Below are positions 33,077 through 41,103 of a stretch of DNA of 64,000 bases, piece after piece. The notes below the pieces were generated by a model. It searched no databases. It had not been told where the DNA came from and saw nothing but the letters and a program-made list of their open reading frames with translations. Origin of the DNA: Bacillota bacterium (lineage in GTDB: Bacteria > Bacillota > Bacilli > Paenibacillales > NBRC-103111); contig JAEWGW010000037.1 of assembly GCA_023388055.1 (NCBI GenBank), forward strand, positions 46,111-110,110, given 5' to 3'. Both the position numbers and the translations under genes were made by a program. Position 1 is the first letter of the stretch; every line of letters begins with the position of its first letter.

Positions 33077-33085
33077 TTATAACAT
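33077..33085 (-). promoter_or_regulatory. Extended -10 promoter of ldh
   Basis: TGTTATAAT, with TATAAT at 33082-33077, about 75 bp upstream of the start. Confidence 0.5.
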
Positions 33086-33187
33086 GAAAAACCTGTTTCC
33101 TCTACGGCCAAAAATAACAGAGGTCAATAATTACCGCGCAATAAGAAGAAGCTGACGGAAAAGCTCGCCAAGGGGAGGGGAGATGCT

Positions 33188-33372
33188 GTAACGGAACTTA
33201 GCGACTCTTAGCCCGGACAATTTGGCAAATTTAAAACGTAACGGAATTCAGCGACTCTTACAGCTGCTTTTATCTGCTTGACCGCCTCTACTTTAGCGCT
33301 AAGAGTCGGATAGTTCCGTTAAAAAACCGCAGAGGGCATTTTCGCTGTCTAAGAGTCGCTCAGTTCCGTTAT
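33188..33372. repeat. Four-unit palindromic repeat module B (185 bp)
   Basis: Forward units start at 33188 and 33238; reverse units start at 33322 and 33372. Three share TAACGGAAnTnAGCGACTCT, and the fourth (reverse at 33322) reads TAACGGAACTATCCGACTCT. Unit spacing and total length equal those of modules A and C, but the variable segment is different. No gene is supported between ldh and the terminator at 33550. Confidence 0.9.
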
Positions 33373-33549
33373 AATTCACGTACTCCTCCCGTTGAGGCTA
33401 GTTGTCCCCGGCAGATGCATGTATCGGCTCCTGGACATGGAGGATTTGGACATTTAGGACGGCGTCATCATCCGCTTGCACCGCCGGGTTCGGGTTGTGG
33501 AGAGTCCGGCAGTCATTCACCTGACTGTGATGCCGGCGCATCCCCACAA

Positions 33550-33588
33550 TAAAAAAATGAGCAGAAAAGCTATCTGCTCAATTTTTTA
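33550..33588 (-). terminator. Terminator of the large secreted protein gene
   Basis: TGAGCAG/CTGCTCA with a 9-nt loop, flanked by an A-run and a T-run on both strands. Confidence 0.8.
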
Positions 33589-33646
33589 TTTTGTTTGGGG
33601 ATTGCCCCTCTTTAGGGAGTATCTGAAAACTCGCTTGAGGGCCTCT

Positions 33647-36600
33647 TTATTGCGGTGTTCTAATCATTAGCTCCAAATCATCGAAGTAAACCTCGCCCGC
33701 TGCAGCGCGCTTATACATAAAAACGGTGACAGTGGTATTGGTGCTGCCGGTGGTGAAGGTAATCTCACCCTGGGTATAGTCCGCCGCATTCACATAAACC
33801 TGGCGCTGGTAGCTGCCATAGTTGCGGACGCCGAACTCCCCGTTGGTTCCTTTGGCCCAGCCCTTCAGCACGTAGGTGGTATTGGGCGCAAGTCCGCTGA
33901 TGTACTGCTCGATGCCTCCGTAAGCCGTGGTCAGCCTGGCCGCATAATCACCCGTCCGGGCATTGGAATTGACAATCGCGGACTGGGTAAAATGGGTGGG
34001 CCAGCCGGTGAAGTCTCCCGTCTCAAATCCCGGGTTGGCCAGCAGGTTGACTGCGGCCACTACTCCAACCGTACAAACCGCGGTTTTAGCACCATCTGCC
34101 GTTGTAGCAGTTACCACGGCCGTGCCCGGCCCTTCTGCCGTCACTACCCCATATACATTTACCGTTACGGAGGTTGGGTTATCAGAGCTCCACAGCACGG
34201 TTTTATTAGAGGCATTGGCGGGAGCCACCGTGGCTGTCAGCGTAAAGCTCTGCCCCTCCTGCAGCAGCAGATTGCTTTTGTTCAGCGTAACTCCGCTAAC
34301 CGCAACGGGTGTGGGTGTCGGGGTAGCGGTTGGTGTTGCAGTCGGTGTGGGTGTTGCAGTTGGTGTCGGCGTGGCGCTTGGCGTTGGTGTTGCAGTTGGT
34401 GTCGGCGTGGCGCTTGGCGTCGGTGTCGGTGTAACGGTTGGTGTCGGGCTTACGCTCGGCGTTGGTGTAGATGTTACACTCGGAGTCGGTGTCGGTGTTG
34501 GAGTCACGGTTGGTGTAGCAGTCGGTGTAGCGGTTGGAGTCGACGTAGGTGTTGGGCTGGAGGGTGGTGTCAGCCCGTCTGTCACGATCCGGAAATAATC
34601 AAAGTCTGCCGTCAGTCCCGTTCCCGCACACACAATCAGGCCGATTTTCACATTAGCAAGGTCAGCCGTCTGGGTGGTCCACACCTGGGTGTAGGTCACC
34701 CCGTCCTCCGAATAATAGCCGCTGTACGTATTGCCGTATTTCAGAATCCGCATATAGGAAACCGCTGATTGGATGGTATCGGCCACCTCCACATGCTCCC
34801 GCACGGCATTAATCTGTTTGGTGAACTGAAACTGGTTGCCGCTGCCATAGAGCCGGGTCATCCGGAAATAGGTGCTGTCGTCCACATAAGCGATCAGACC
34901 GCCCTGGGCCCAGCGTGCAGAGGGTTTGCCGCTCATCTTGGTTTCGATCATCCAATTGCCCTCCGGCGCACCGGTGAGAAGAATATTCCGCGCCGTGGCT
35001 CCCCCGTCCACAATGTCCCCCGCCTCGCTGACAATGCGCATACTGCCCGGATTGGCGGACAAGGACCAGTTGGCGCTGTTTTCCCTGATCCAGCGCCATT
35101 GGCTGTTCAGCGCCAACCCATTAAATTCGTCGCTGGTCCCCACCGTATAAACCGGCCCTGACGGTCCTCCGGGAGCGGCGCTGAATTGAATCAGCTCCAG
35201 CGCGTCAAACCAGACCTCTCCGCCGCCTCCGGCCTTGTACAGATAGATCGTGGCGCTGTTGGTTTCGCTGCCTGTTGTGAAGGTCAGCTCCTTTTTGGTA
35301 TAGGCGGAGGAGGATATATGAACGTCTTTGGCTGTGCCCCCATAATTTTTCACACCGAAGACCGCATCGCCGCCGCCTGTGCTTTTTCCGTAGGCATACA
35401 GCTTATAGATGGTGTTGGGATACAGCCCGCTGACCGTTTGCTCCGCTCCGGCATAAGCGCCGGTCAGCTTGGCGGCATAGGCTCCCTCATAAGCATTGGA
35501 CGCTTCCACGGTTGCCCCGTTATAATGAGTCGGCCAATTGGTAAAGTCCCCGGCTTCGAAGCCCGCATTCTTCAGCAGATTCTCCTCTTGGGGAGGCTGG
35601 GGAAGAGGCGGCAGATTGTTGGGATCAAGCCCCGGACCCTGATAAGCGCCAATATTGGGAGCAGTTCCGGCGGAAACCGGGTTGCCGAAGAAATCCCTGC
35701 CGCCGTTGTTCGTAATGACTTTCCCGGCGCCGATGGCAGGCGAGGTATTAAGCAGCTGATACCCGGCCAGCGTATGCTTGCCAATGCCTCCCGAACCCGG
35801 AGAAGCCAGCTGGGGCTCCGCGGTTTGCTTGTGGGCGTCTGCCGGTTCAACTGTCGGATGGTTGCCGTAGAACAGATTATAATCAAACACATTATTCGTG
35901 CTGCCGGCGAAATTATAACCTCCAGAGCCCAGATTATAGATCAGGTTATTGTAATAGTACGTATTCTTTGCGTAACCGCCCCAATTCAGCACATCCACCA
36001 CCTTGGCGGTAGAGGACCGGGGCAGATACACCGTGTTGTTATAAATGGTGGTGGTATCCGGCGTTCCGCTGAAATTAAACACGGCACCTCCGTCGTTCTG
36101 ACTGATATTGTAGCGGATGGTAGTGTTCGTGTTAGCGTTGGTGGCAACAGTGCCGTCATTCACCACCAGGAAGGCGCCGCCTGCGTTGTTGTGGCTGTAA
36201 TTATACTGGATGATCGTGCCGTCGCTGCGATAGTCCGCATCATACGCCATGGCATCCCCGCCCGGCGCGGTATTGTAGACCTCATTGAACTGGATCACGG
36301 AATTTTTGCTGGAAAATACCCATAACGGCACATGATACCCGGTGGCCCGAAGGTGGGTATCGTACACCACATTATTTTCGATCACTCCGCCTGTGGTATC
36401 CAGGATAAACGCACCGTCCGCGCCAATGTCATACATCACATTGTCCGCCACCCGAAAGCCCGAGGAATAGGTCTTTTGGGCGCCGTAGATATACATGCCC
36501 ACACTGTCTACGCTGTAGATTTTGCTGTTTTTCACCGTCACATCGGCCACATGATAGTCCCAGTTGGTGCCCCATACGATGATTCCGCCGTTATGGGCGT

Positions 36601-37153
36601 AATCCGTGGACACATCCCCTTTGACATTGTGAATCTCCAGATTTTCGAAGACAAAATGCCGGTACACCCTGGGATTCGTCCAGGTGCCGCTGCTGCCGTC
36701 CACGTGGATACCCCTACGGACTCCCTTGGTGGAGGCGTCATTAGTAATCTCCAGATTCCGGACTTCCCACTGCTCCTGGTTGTAGAAGTAGACGGCAGCG
36801 GCTGCACCCGCTCCTGCAATCAGCGGCTTGCGCCCGGAGCCGTACATGTCGATGGTAATGGGCTGGCCCTGCAACCCTGAGCCCTGAGGCGACAGCGTGC
36901 CTGTCCATACCCCGTCCGCCTTGAACAAAATGGCATCACCCGGCTGAAACACAGTGGCATTCACCTTCGCCAGCGTTTGCCACGCTGTTCCTGCCGACGT
37001 TCCCGCATCACTGTCATTGCCCCCAGCTGCATCCACATAATACACCGCCCCTGCCGCCTGCACCTCCGGAGCCGCTGCCCACGGTCCTATCCCTGCTACA
37101 ATCAGCGCCAACACCAGCATCAGCCGCAACCATCCAACCCGCATCAGCTTCAT
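33647..37153 (-). CDS. Large secreted multidomain beta-helix/CBM polysaccharide-active protein
   Basis: The 1168-residue secreted protein has these parts: signal peptide 1-33 (ending VQA-AG); a right-handed parallel beta-helix about 34-510, starting YYVDAAGGNDSDAGTSAGTA, with many Asn/Gly-rich turns; a CBM4/9-like module about 530-665 (LLKNAGFEAGDFTNW); a concanavalin-like domain of the GH43 C-terminal/DUF1349 kind about 675-860; a Thr-Pro linker about 870-955; an Ig-like Big_2 domain about 957-1035; and a second CBM closely similar to the first (LLANPGFETGDFTGW). Beta-helix proteins of this build are often pectate lyases or other polysaccharide lyases, but I see no decisive catalytic motif. 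Start ATG 37153, or ATG 37144. A cre-like site lies upstream. Confidence 0.85.
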   Translation of the reverse strand: MKLMRVGWLRLMLVLALIVAGIGPWAAAPEVQAAGAVYYVDAAGGNDSDAGTSAGTAWQTLAKVNATVFQPGDAILFKADGVWTGTLSPQGSGLQGQPITIDMYGSGRKPLIAGAGAAAAVYFYNQEQWEVRNLEITNDASTKGVRRGIHVDGSSGTWTNPRVYRHFVFENLEIHNVKGDVSTDYAHNGGIIVWGTNWDYHVADVTVKNSKIYSVDSVGMYIYGAQKTYSSGFRVADNVMYDIGADGAFILDTTGGVIENNVVYDTHLRATGYHVPLWVFSSKNSVIQFNEVYNTAPGGDAMAYDADYRSDGTIIQYNYSHNNAGGAFLVVNDGTVATNANTNTTIRYNISQNDGGAVFNFSGTPDTTTIYNNTVYLPRSSTAKVVDVLNWGGYAKNTYYYNNLIYNLGSGGYNFAGSTNNVFDYNLFYGNHPTVEPADAHKQTAEPQLASPGSGGIGKHTLAGYQLLNTSPAIGAGKVITNNGGRDFFGNPVSAGTAPNIGAYQGPGLDPNNLPPLPQPPQEENLLKNAGFEAGDFTNWPTHYNGATVEASNAYEGAYAAKLTGAYAGAEQTVSGLYPNTIYKLYAYGKSTGGGDAVFGVKNYGGTAKDVHISSSAYTKKELTFTTGSETNSATIYLYKAGGGGEVWFDALELIQFSAAPGGPSGPVYTVGTSDEFNGLALNSQWRWIRENSANWSLSANPGSMRIVSEAGDIVDGGATARNILLTGAPEGNWMIETKMSGKPSARWAQGGLIAYVDDSTYFRMTRLYGSGNQFQFTKQINAVREHVEVADTIQSAVSYMRILKYGNTYSGYYSEDGVTYTQVWTTQTADLANVKIGLIVCAGTGLTADFDYFRIVTDGLTPPSSPTPTSTPTATPTATPTVTPTPTPTPSVTSTPTPSVSPTPTVTPTPTPSATPTPTATPTPSATPTPTATPTPTATPTATPTPTPVAVSGVTLNKSNLLLQEGQSFTLTATVAPANASNKTVLWSSDNPTSVTVNVYGVVTAEGPGTAVVTATTADGAKTAVCTVGVVAAVNLLANPGFETGDFTGWPTHFTQSAIVNSNARTGDYAARLTTAYGGIEQYISGLAPNTTYVLKGWAKGTNGEFGVRNYGSYQRQVYVNAADYTQGEITFTTGSTNTTVTVFMYKRAAAGEVYFDDLELMIRTPQ
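34311..34563 (-). repeat. Low-complexity Thr-Pro linker coding repeat
   Basis: About 250 bp of near 6-bp periodicity (GGTGTN on the plus strand) encodes the TPTPTATP-type interdomain linker. Such repeats commonly change length by slippage. Confidence 0.85.
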
Positions 37154-37220
37154 TTCCTCAATTCCCTCCCCAGCTTAGATTATGTATCAAGAACGCGGAC
37201 CTGGCGTTGGCCAAACCGAC

Positions 37221-37234
37221 AGTAACCGCTTTCA
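37221..37234 (-). promoter_or_regulatory. cre-like site upstream of the large secreted protein
   Basis: TGAAAGCGGTTACT on the minus strand resembles the CcpA site consensus TGWAARCGNTNNCA, about 70 bp upstream of the start. Confidence 0.45.
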
Positions 37235-37266
37235 AGATCCCGTTTGCCACACCCTCTACCTCCTGC

Positions 37267-38343
37267 TTATTTCATCCGGATATGTTCAAAGCCTGGGCAG
37301 AGAATAACCTCGGCCTCCGCCGCAAGCTGCTGGATATATTGCCGGTAGAGACTGTCCAAGGAAGCTCCAGCTTCCGGCGCATTCCCGCTATTGCCGCTGA
37401 CAGAAGCCTCTTTTTCCCGTTCCAGCACCTTCACCAATACCAACTCGCCCTGCAGCGCTTCATTGAAAACAGGACTCGCCTGTCCCGCCTGAAGCCCTCC
37501 GGACAGGAGTGCGTACAGCACAGGCTGGGCTTTGAAATAAATGCCCGCCGTATCCCTGTTCAGCTCCTCCTCCGTCACCCGGATCTCCTCCCCTTCCCGG
37601 GAGAGTGACGTGTCGCCGGATTCCCCGGCCGCTTGCTCAAGACGCTGCTTGAGACGCGCTATCGAATCTTGCTGATTTGCCGATGCCCCGTCTCCTGTAA
37701 GCTCTGCACTCCGGTACGATACAGCCAGCTTCCGGAACCGGACCCGCTCCGTTTCCGGCGGAGCTGGGTTTTTCTCCAGCGCCTTCAGCCGCAGCAGCGC
37801 CTCCTCCGAAACCCCCAAATCAGCGGCAGCAACCTTTTCCTTCAGCTCATTGCGCAGCTTGCTCAAATAATAGGGTATGAACACTGATTCATCCATACGG
37901 ACAGGCCCATACACCGGCTGGCGGGCTTTCACCGCTTCTGCCCTGCGTTTGTTCTCCCGGTCCATCTGCTCCAGCAGATCCCCATATGCCGTTCCCGACA
38001 GGAGCCCGTGGCGGCTTCCAAGCTCCAGCTCCACCTTGCGTCTGACCAGCTCCTCCATCGCCATGTCCTTCGCCATCGTCTCCGGGTTTTCCCCGCCATA
38101 GCTGGTGTCCCAGAAGGCCTCCGTCACATTCGCCTGATAGGTCCGGAGGAAATAATCAATAACCGGCGCACGCTGGTTGTCCAGCTCTCTTCTGATTTCC
38201 ACGGCGGTGATGTCCATGCCGTTTACCTTGGCCACAACCGTGGAAGCTTCGCCCGTTCCGCTATGGGCAACAAACAGTCCCACACCCGCAACCACTGCAA
38301 GAACTGCCGCCGTCAACAATGCTGCCCGTTTCCCCGCCCTCAT
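37267..38343 (-). CDS. SurA/PrsA-like secreted foldase
   Basis: The 358-residue protein has an N-terminal membrane anchor or signal (residues 8-28), then VVAKVNGMDITAVEIRREL, the usual start of a SurA N-terminal chaperone domain, followed by long charged helices. I see no clear parvulin active site, so it may act as a chaperone only. It sits in the second carbohydrate locus under a promoter of the same build as that of the receptor gene. A task in folding the large secreted protein encoded next is inferred. Confidence 0.7.
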   Translation of the reverse strand: MRAGKRAALLTAAVLAVVAGVGLFVAHSGTGEASTVVAKVNGMDITAVEIRRELDNQRAPVIDYFLRTYQANVTEAFWDTSYGGENPETMAKDMAMEELVRRKVELELGSRHGLLSGTAYGDLLEQMDRENKRRAEAVKARQPVYGPVRMDESVFIPYYLSKLRNELKEKVAAADLGVSEEALLRLKALEKNPAPPETERVRFRKLAVSYRSAELTGDGASANQQDSIARLKQRLEQAAGESGDTSLSREGEEIRVTEEELNRDTAGIYFKAQPVLYALLSGGLQAGQASPVFNEALQGELVLVKVLEREKEASVSGNSGNAPEAGASLDSLYRQYIQQLAAEAEVILCPGFEHIRMK

Positions 38344-38361
38344 GGCACCACCTCCATTTCC

Positions 38362-38427
38362 ATCTTATTACAGCGCTTTCATTCAGGTAAGTGATAATCT
38401 TTTAAGGTTCGCTGGCAAAATATTAAG
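38362..38427 (-). promoter_or_regulatory. Regulated promoter of the foldase gene: tandem CTTAA boxes plus cre
   Basis: On the minus strand: CTTAAT (38427-38422), then CTTAAAA (38406-38400) 21 bp on, nine bases to TTACCT (38390-38385), 17 bp to TAAGAT (38367-38362). The spacer contains TGAAAGCGCTGTAA, a cre-like site. Confidence 0.6.
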
Positions 38428-38447
38428 ATTGGCCCCAAAAAGGCCTC

Positions 38448-39107
38448 TTACAGCCGACCATCCCATTCACTGTAGAACTGCTCCAGGTACTGCTCCATGA
38501 ACCGGTGCCGCCCCTCGGCTCTCCGGCGTCCGGCCGGTGTATTCATCAGCTCCTTCAGCTTCAGCAGCTTCTCGTAAAAATGGTTGATTGCCGTATCCCG
38601 TCCGCTCCGGTATTCCTCCAGAGTCATAACCTCCCTCGCGACTACCCCGGGATCGTGTACGGGACGCCCCTTGGCTCCCGAATAAACAAATACTCTTGCT
38701 ATTCCCATGGCTCCGATTGCGTCAAGCCTGTCCGCATCCTGCACCACCATACCCTCTATTGTCCGCATGGCGGGACGGCCGCCTCCCTTGAACGACATGG
38801 TGGAAACGATCTCCGCCACATGCTCCCGCTCCGCCTGCTCTACCCCGTTTGTTTGCATCCAACAGGAAATTTCAGCCAAACCCTGCGCCTCGTCCCCGCA
38901 TACCTTTTCGTCTGCAAGGTCATGCAGTAAAGCCGCGAGCACACAGATAAAACCATCCGCAGCCGCTTCCTTTGCTATGGAACGAGCTCCATCGGCTACC
39001 CGCTTAACATGCCACCAGTCATGACCAGTCGATTCCCCTGTCAGCTTTTCCTTCGCATAAGCTTCTGCATCCAGCAGAATTTCCGATTCTTTTCCTGATA
39101 ATTCCAT
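38448..39107 (-). CDS. HD-domain phosphohydrolase
   Basis: The 219-residue cytoplasmic metal phosphohydrolase is of the YedJ-like group. Motifs are GHDWWHVKRV (first His), LAALLHDLADEK (the HD pair) and VVQDADRLDAIGAMGIAR (late Asp). Substrate unknown. ATG 39107 has GAGGAGAG just upstream; an earlier frame start is less likely. It lies between the receptor and foldase genes, whose regulated promoter follows it, so it may be a bystander. Confidence 0.85.
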   Translation of the reverse strand: MELSGKESEILLDAEAYAKEKLTGESTGHDWWHVKRVADGARSIAKEAAADGFICVLAALLHDLADEKVCGDEAQGLAEISCWMQTNGVEQAEREHVAEIVSTMSFKGGGRPAMRTIEGMVVQDADRLDAIGAMGIARVFVYSGAKGRPVHDPGVVAREVMTLEEYRSGRDTAINHFYEKLLKLKELMNTPAGRRRAEGRHRFMEQYLEQFYSEWDGRL

Positions 39108-39227
39108 ATGATCTCTCCTCGCTTTTCCCTTTGAATCTGTCATTTCTGGAACTTTATCAGTTTGAACGACAGATGTCCAGATTTTTCGAAAGTGCTCCCT
39201 CCAACTCCAAAAATACGTTCGGATGAC

Positions 39228-39255
39228 AAAAAAAGCCCGCCGTCTCCGGCAGGCT
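39228..39255 (-). terminator. Terminator of the second sugar-receptor gene
   Basis: GCCTGCCG-GAGA-CGGCGGGC is followed on the minus strand by TTTTTTT. Confidence 0.85.
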
Positions 39256-39270
39256 CCTTGCAGAATAGCT

Positions 39271-40977
39271 CTACTTCTTCATCTTCTGGTACCACTCGTT
39301 GGCTTCTTTGGTGATGTCGTCCCCGCCCAGGCTCTTCCACTCCTTGACGAAGTTATCGAACTCCTCAATTGGCTTCTTGCCGTAGATCATGCCGATGAAG
39401 GTGTCCCCCTCCAGCTTGGCGAGAATACCGCCTTTAGCTTGCATGGCCGGGGTGTTGGCTCCGGTGAAGGCTTGCGGTACAAAAATCCCCGCTTTCCAGC
39501 CGTCGTCCACGATTTCCGAGGCTTTGATCACATCCTTGTTGCTGGTGGCCGCCCGCTTCTCCGAAGGAGTCACAGGCGCCTCTCCCCGGCTCAGCCTGGC
39601 GTTGGTCTTCAGCCCCACGAAGGGATCCTTGGGCTCGATAAGCAGATACTTGGCCGGGCCCACCTTGCCGCCGGGAATATCCTTATCTTCAACGGATCGG
39701 GTACCATCCGCCTTGAGTGTGAAATCGTAATCCTTATACCACCCGTTGACGAACTCGCTGCCTTCCTGGGCATTGACGGCTTCGAAAATCCGGTTCAGAT
39801 ACAGGAACAGTGCATCCGCGTGTTTGAAGTCCTTTTTGACCAGCATGCCGCCACGGAGATAGGTGGTATCCCGGGCCGCCACCTTACCATTCTGGGTGGG
39901 AAGCGGATACGGCTTCATCGTCGCCCCTGCCACATTCTTCTGCAGGTCGGGTACAGGCCAGGTGCCCATCCAATATGGAGCGGCTACAATGCCGACCCTG
40001 CCCTGGGCGATCAGCTCCGCCAGCTTGTTCTCGTCATGCAACCCTGCTTCCTTGGAGATAAAACCCTTGTTATACCATTCCTTCAGCTTGGTCAAACCGC
40101 CCTTCATCTCGGGGACAGTTGAGCCGTGGACCAGCTTGTCGTTCTGCACATTCCACTGGTACGGGACAGTGCCGAAGGCGCCGAATACCCAGGAGCTTTC
40201 CCCCAACCAGCTGGTGAAGGGATTAGGATAAGAGCCGCCGGATCCGAAGCTGACCCCCAGGGGAATCACATTATCGTTGCCGCCCGGCTTTTTGTCCAGG
40301 ATGGTCTGCATCAGAGTCTCCAGCTCCGCAAAGGTTTTGGGAGCGCTCATCCCCAGCTTATCCAGCCAGTCCTGGCGGATCCACAGCACGGAGTTGTCGT
40401 TACCGGCATTGGCGAAATTGGGCAGGGCCATCTTCTTGCTGCCATAAGTCACCTGGCTCCAGTTCAGGGGGCTGGAGTTATAGATTTCCTTCACCTTGGG
40501 AGAGGCATACGCTTCAAAATCAGCGGTGATGTCCCGGTATTTGCCCGATTGGATCAGCTCATCCAGCAGGGTCATGTCCTGGGTGGTAATCACATCCGGC
40601 AGGGATTCATTGGCAGTAAGCATCAGCCGCAGCTTGGTGTTGAACTGGTCGCCCGGCACCTGCCACAGATGCTTGATGTCGATGCCCAGCTGGTCATGCG
40701 CCCATTTGGTATGGACATTGTTCTCCATGGTCTCCCCGTTTTTGAACTTGATGGTGGAGTCCGTGGCTTTGACCGTGGTGATGGTCACCGGCGGATCAAA
40801 CTTGTACGTGCCGTTCCGGATGGCCTCCGCTGCTTCATTCTTGGCTGCGGCTGTGGCTGCCGGTGAACCTGCCGGCTCCGCCGTACCGCTGGCGTTATCC
40901 TTGCTGTCCGCACATCCCGCTGCCGTGGAGAGGGCGATTGCCGCAGCAAGCACCATACCTGCGAATTTTTTGTTCAT
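39271..40977 (-). CDS. LipO-type extracellular sugar-binding lipoprotein (second locus)
   Basis: This is a 568-residue receptor of a CUT1-type importer. The signal peptide ends STAAGC, followed by an Ala/Gly-rich linker. Conserved phrases of the group are WIRQDWLDKLGMSAPKTFAE and, at the C-terminus, EEFDNFVKEWKSLGGDDITK. It is related to the receptor at 1837-3432 and serves the permeases encoded divergently at 44592-46448, on the far side of the two-component genes. Confidence 0.92.
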   Translation of the reverse strand: MNKKFAGMVLAAAIALSTAAGCADSKDNASGTAEPAGSPAATAAAKNEAAEAIRNGTYKFDPPVTITTVKATDSTIKFKNGETMENNVHTKWAHDQLGIDIKHLWQVPGDQFNTKLRLMLTANESLPDVITTQDMTLLDELIQSGKYRDITADFEAYASPKVKEIYNSSPLNWSQVTYGSKKMALPNFANAGNDNSVLWIRQDWLDKLGMSAPKTFAELETLMQTILDKKPGGNDNVIPLGVSFGSGGSYPNPFTSWLGESSWVFGAFGTVPYQWNVQNDKLVHGSTVPEMKGGLTKLKEWYNKGFISKEAGLHDENKLAELIAQGRVGIVAAPYWMGTWPVPDLQKNVAGATMKPYPLPTQNGKVAARDTTYLRGGMLVKKDFKHADALFLYLNRIFEAVNAQEGSEFVNGWYKDYDFTLKADGTRSVEDKDIPGGKVGPAKYLLIEPKDPFVGLKTNARLSRGEAPVTPSEKRAATSNKDVIKASEIVDDGWKAGIFVPQAFTGANTPAMQAKGGILAKLEGDTFIGMIYGKKPIEEFDNFVKEWKSLGGDDITKEANEWYQKMKK

Positions 40978-41023
40978 CTGTTTTCGAACCTCCCTTTCGG
41001 ACTGTAATCCGTTTGCAATTCTT

Positions 41024-41089
41024 ATCTTATTACAGCGCTTACAACCCGGTAAGAGAGAAAGTTTTAAGATTGCCTGTCAATTTGTTAAG
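41024..41089 (-). promoter_or_regulatory. Regulated promoter of the receptor gene: tandem CTTAA boxes plus cre
   Basis: On the minus strand: CTTAAC (41089-41084), CTTAAAA (41068-41062) 21 bp on, nine bases to TTACCG (41052-41047), 17 bp to TAAGAT (41029-41024). The spacer holds TGTAAGCGCTGTAA, a cre-like site. It is almost the same layout as the foldase promoter. Confidence 0.65.
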
Positions 41090-41103
41090 GTCTACACGGT
41101 CAG

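Noticed and set aside
33415..33555. Possible coding remnant (MYRLLDMEDLDI, stop, then DGVIIRLHRRVR)
   Set aside because: It is too short, has no ribosome site and resembles no family I can name.
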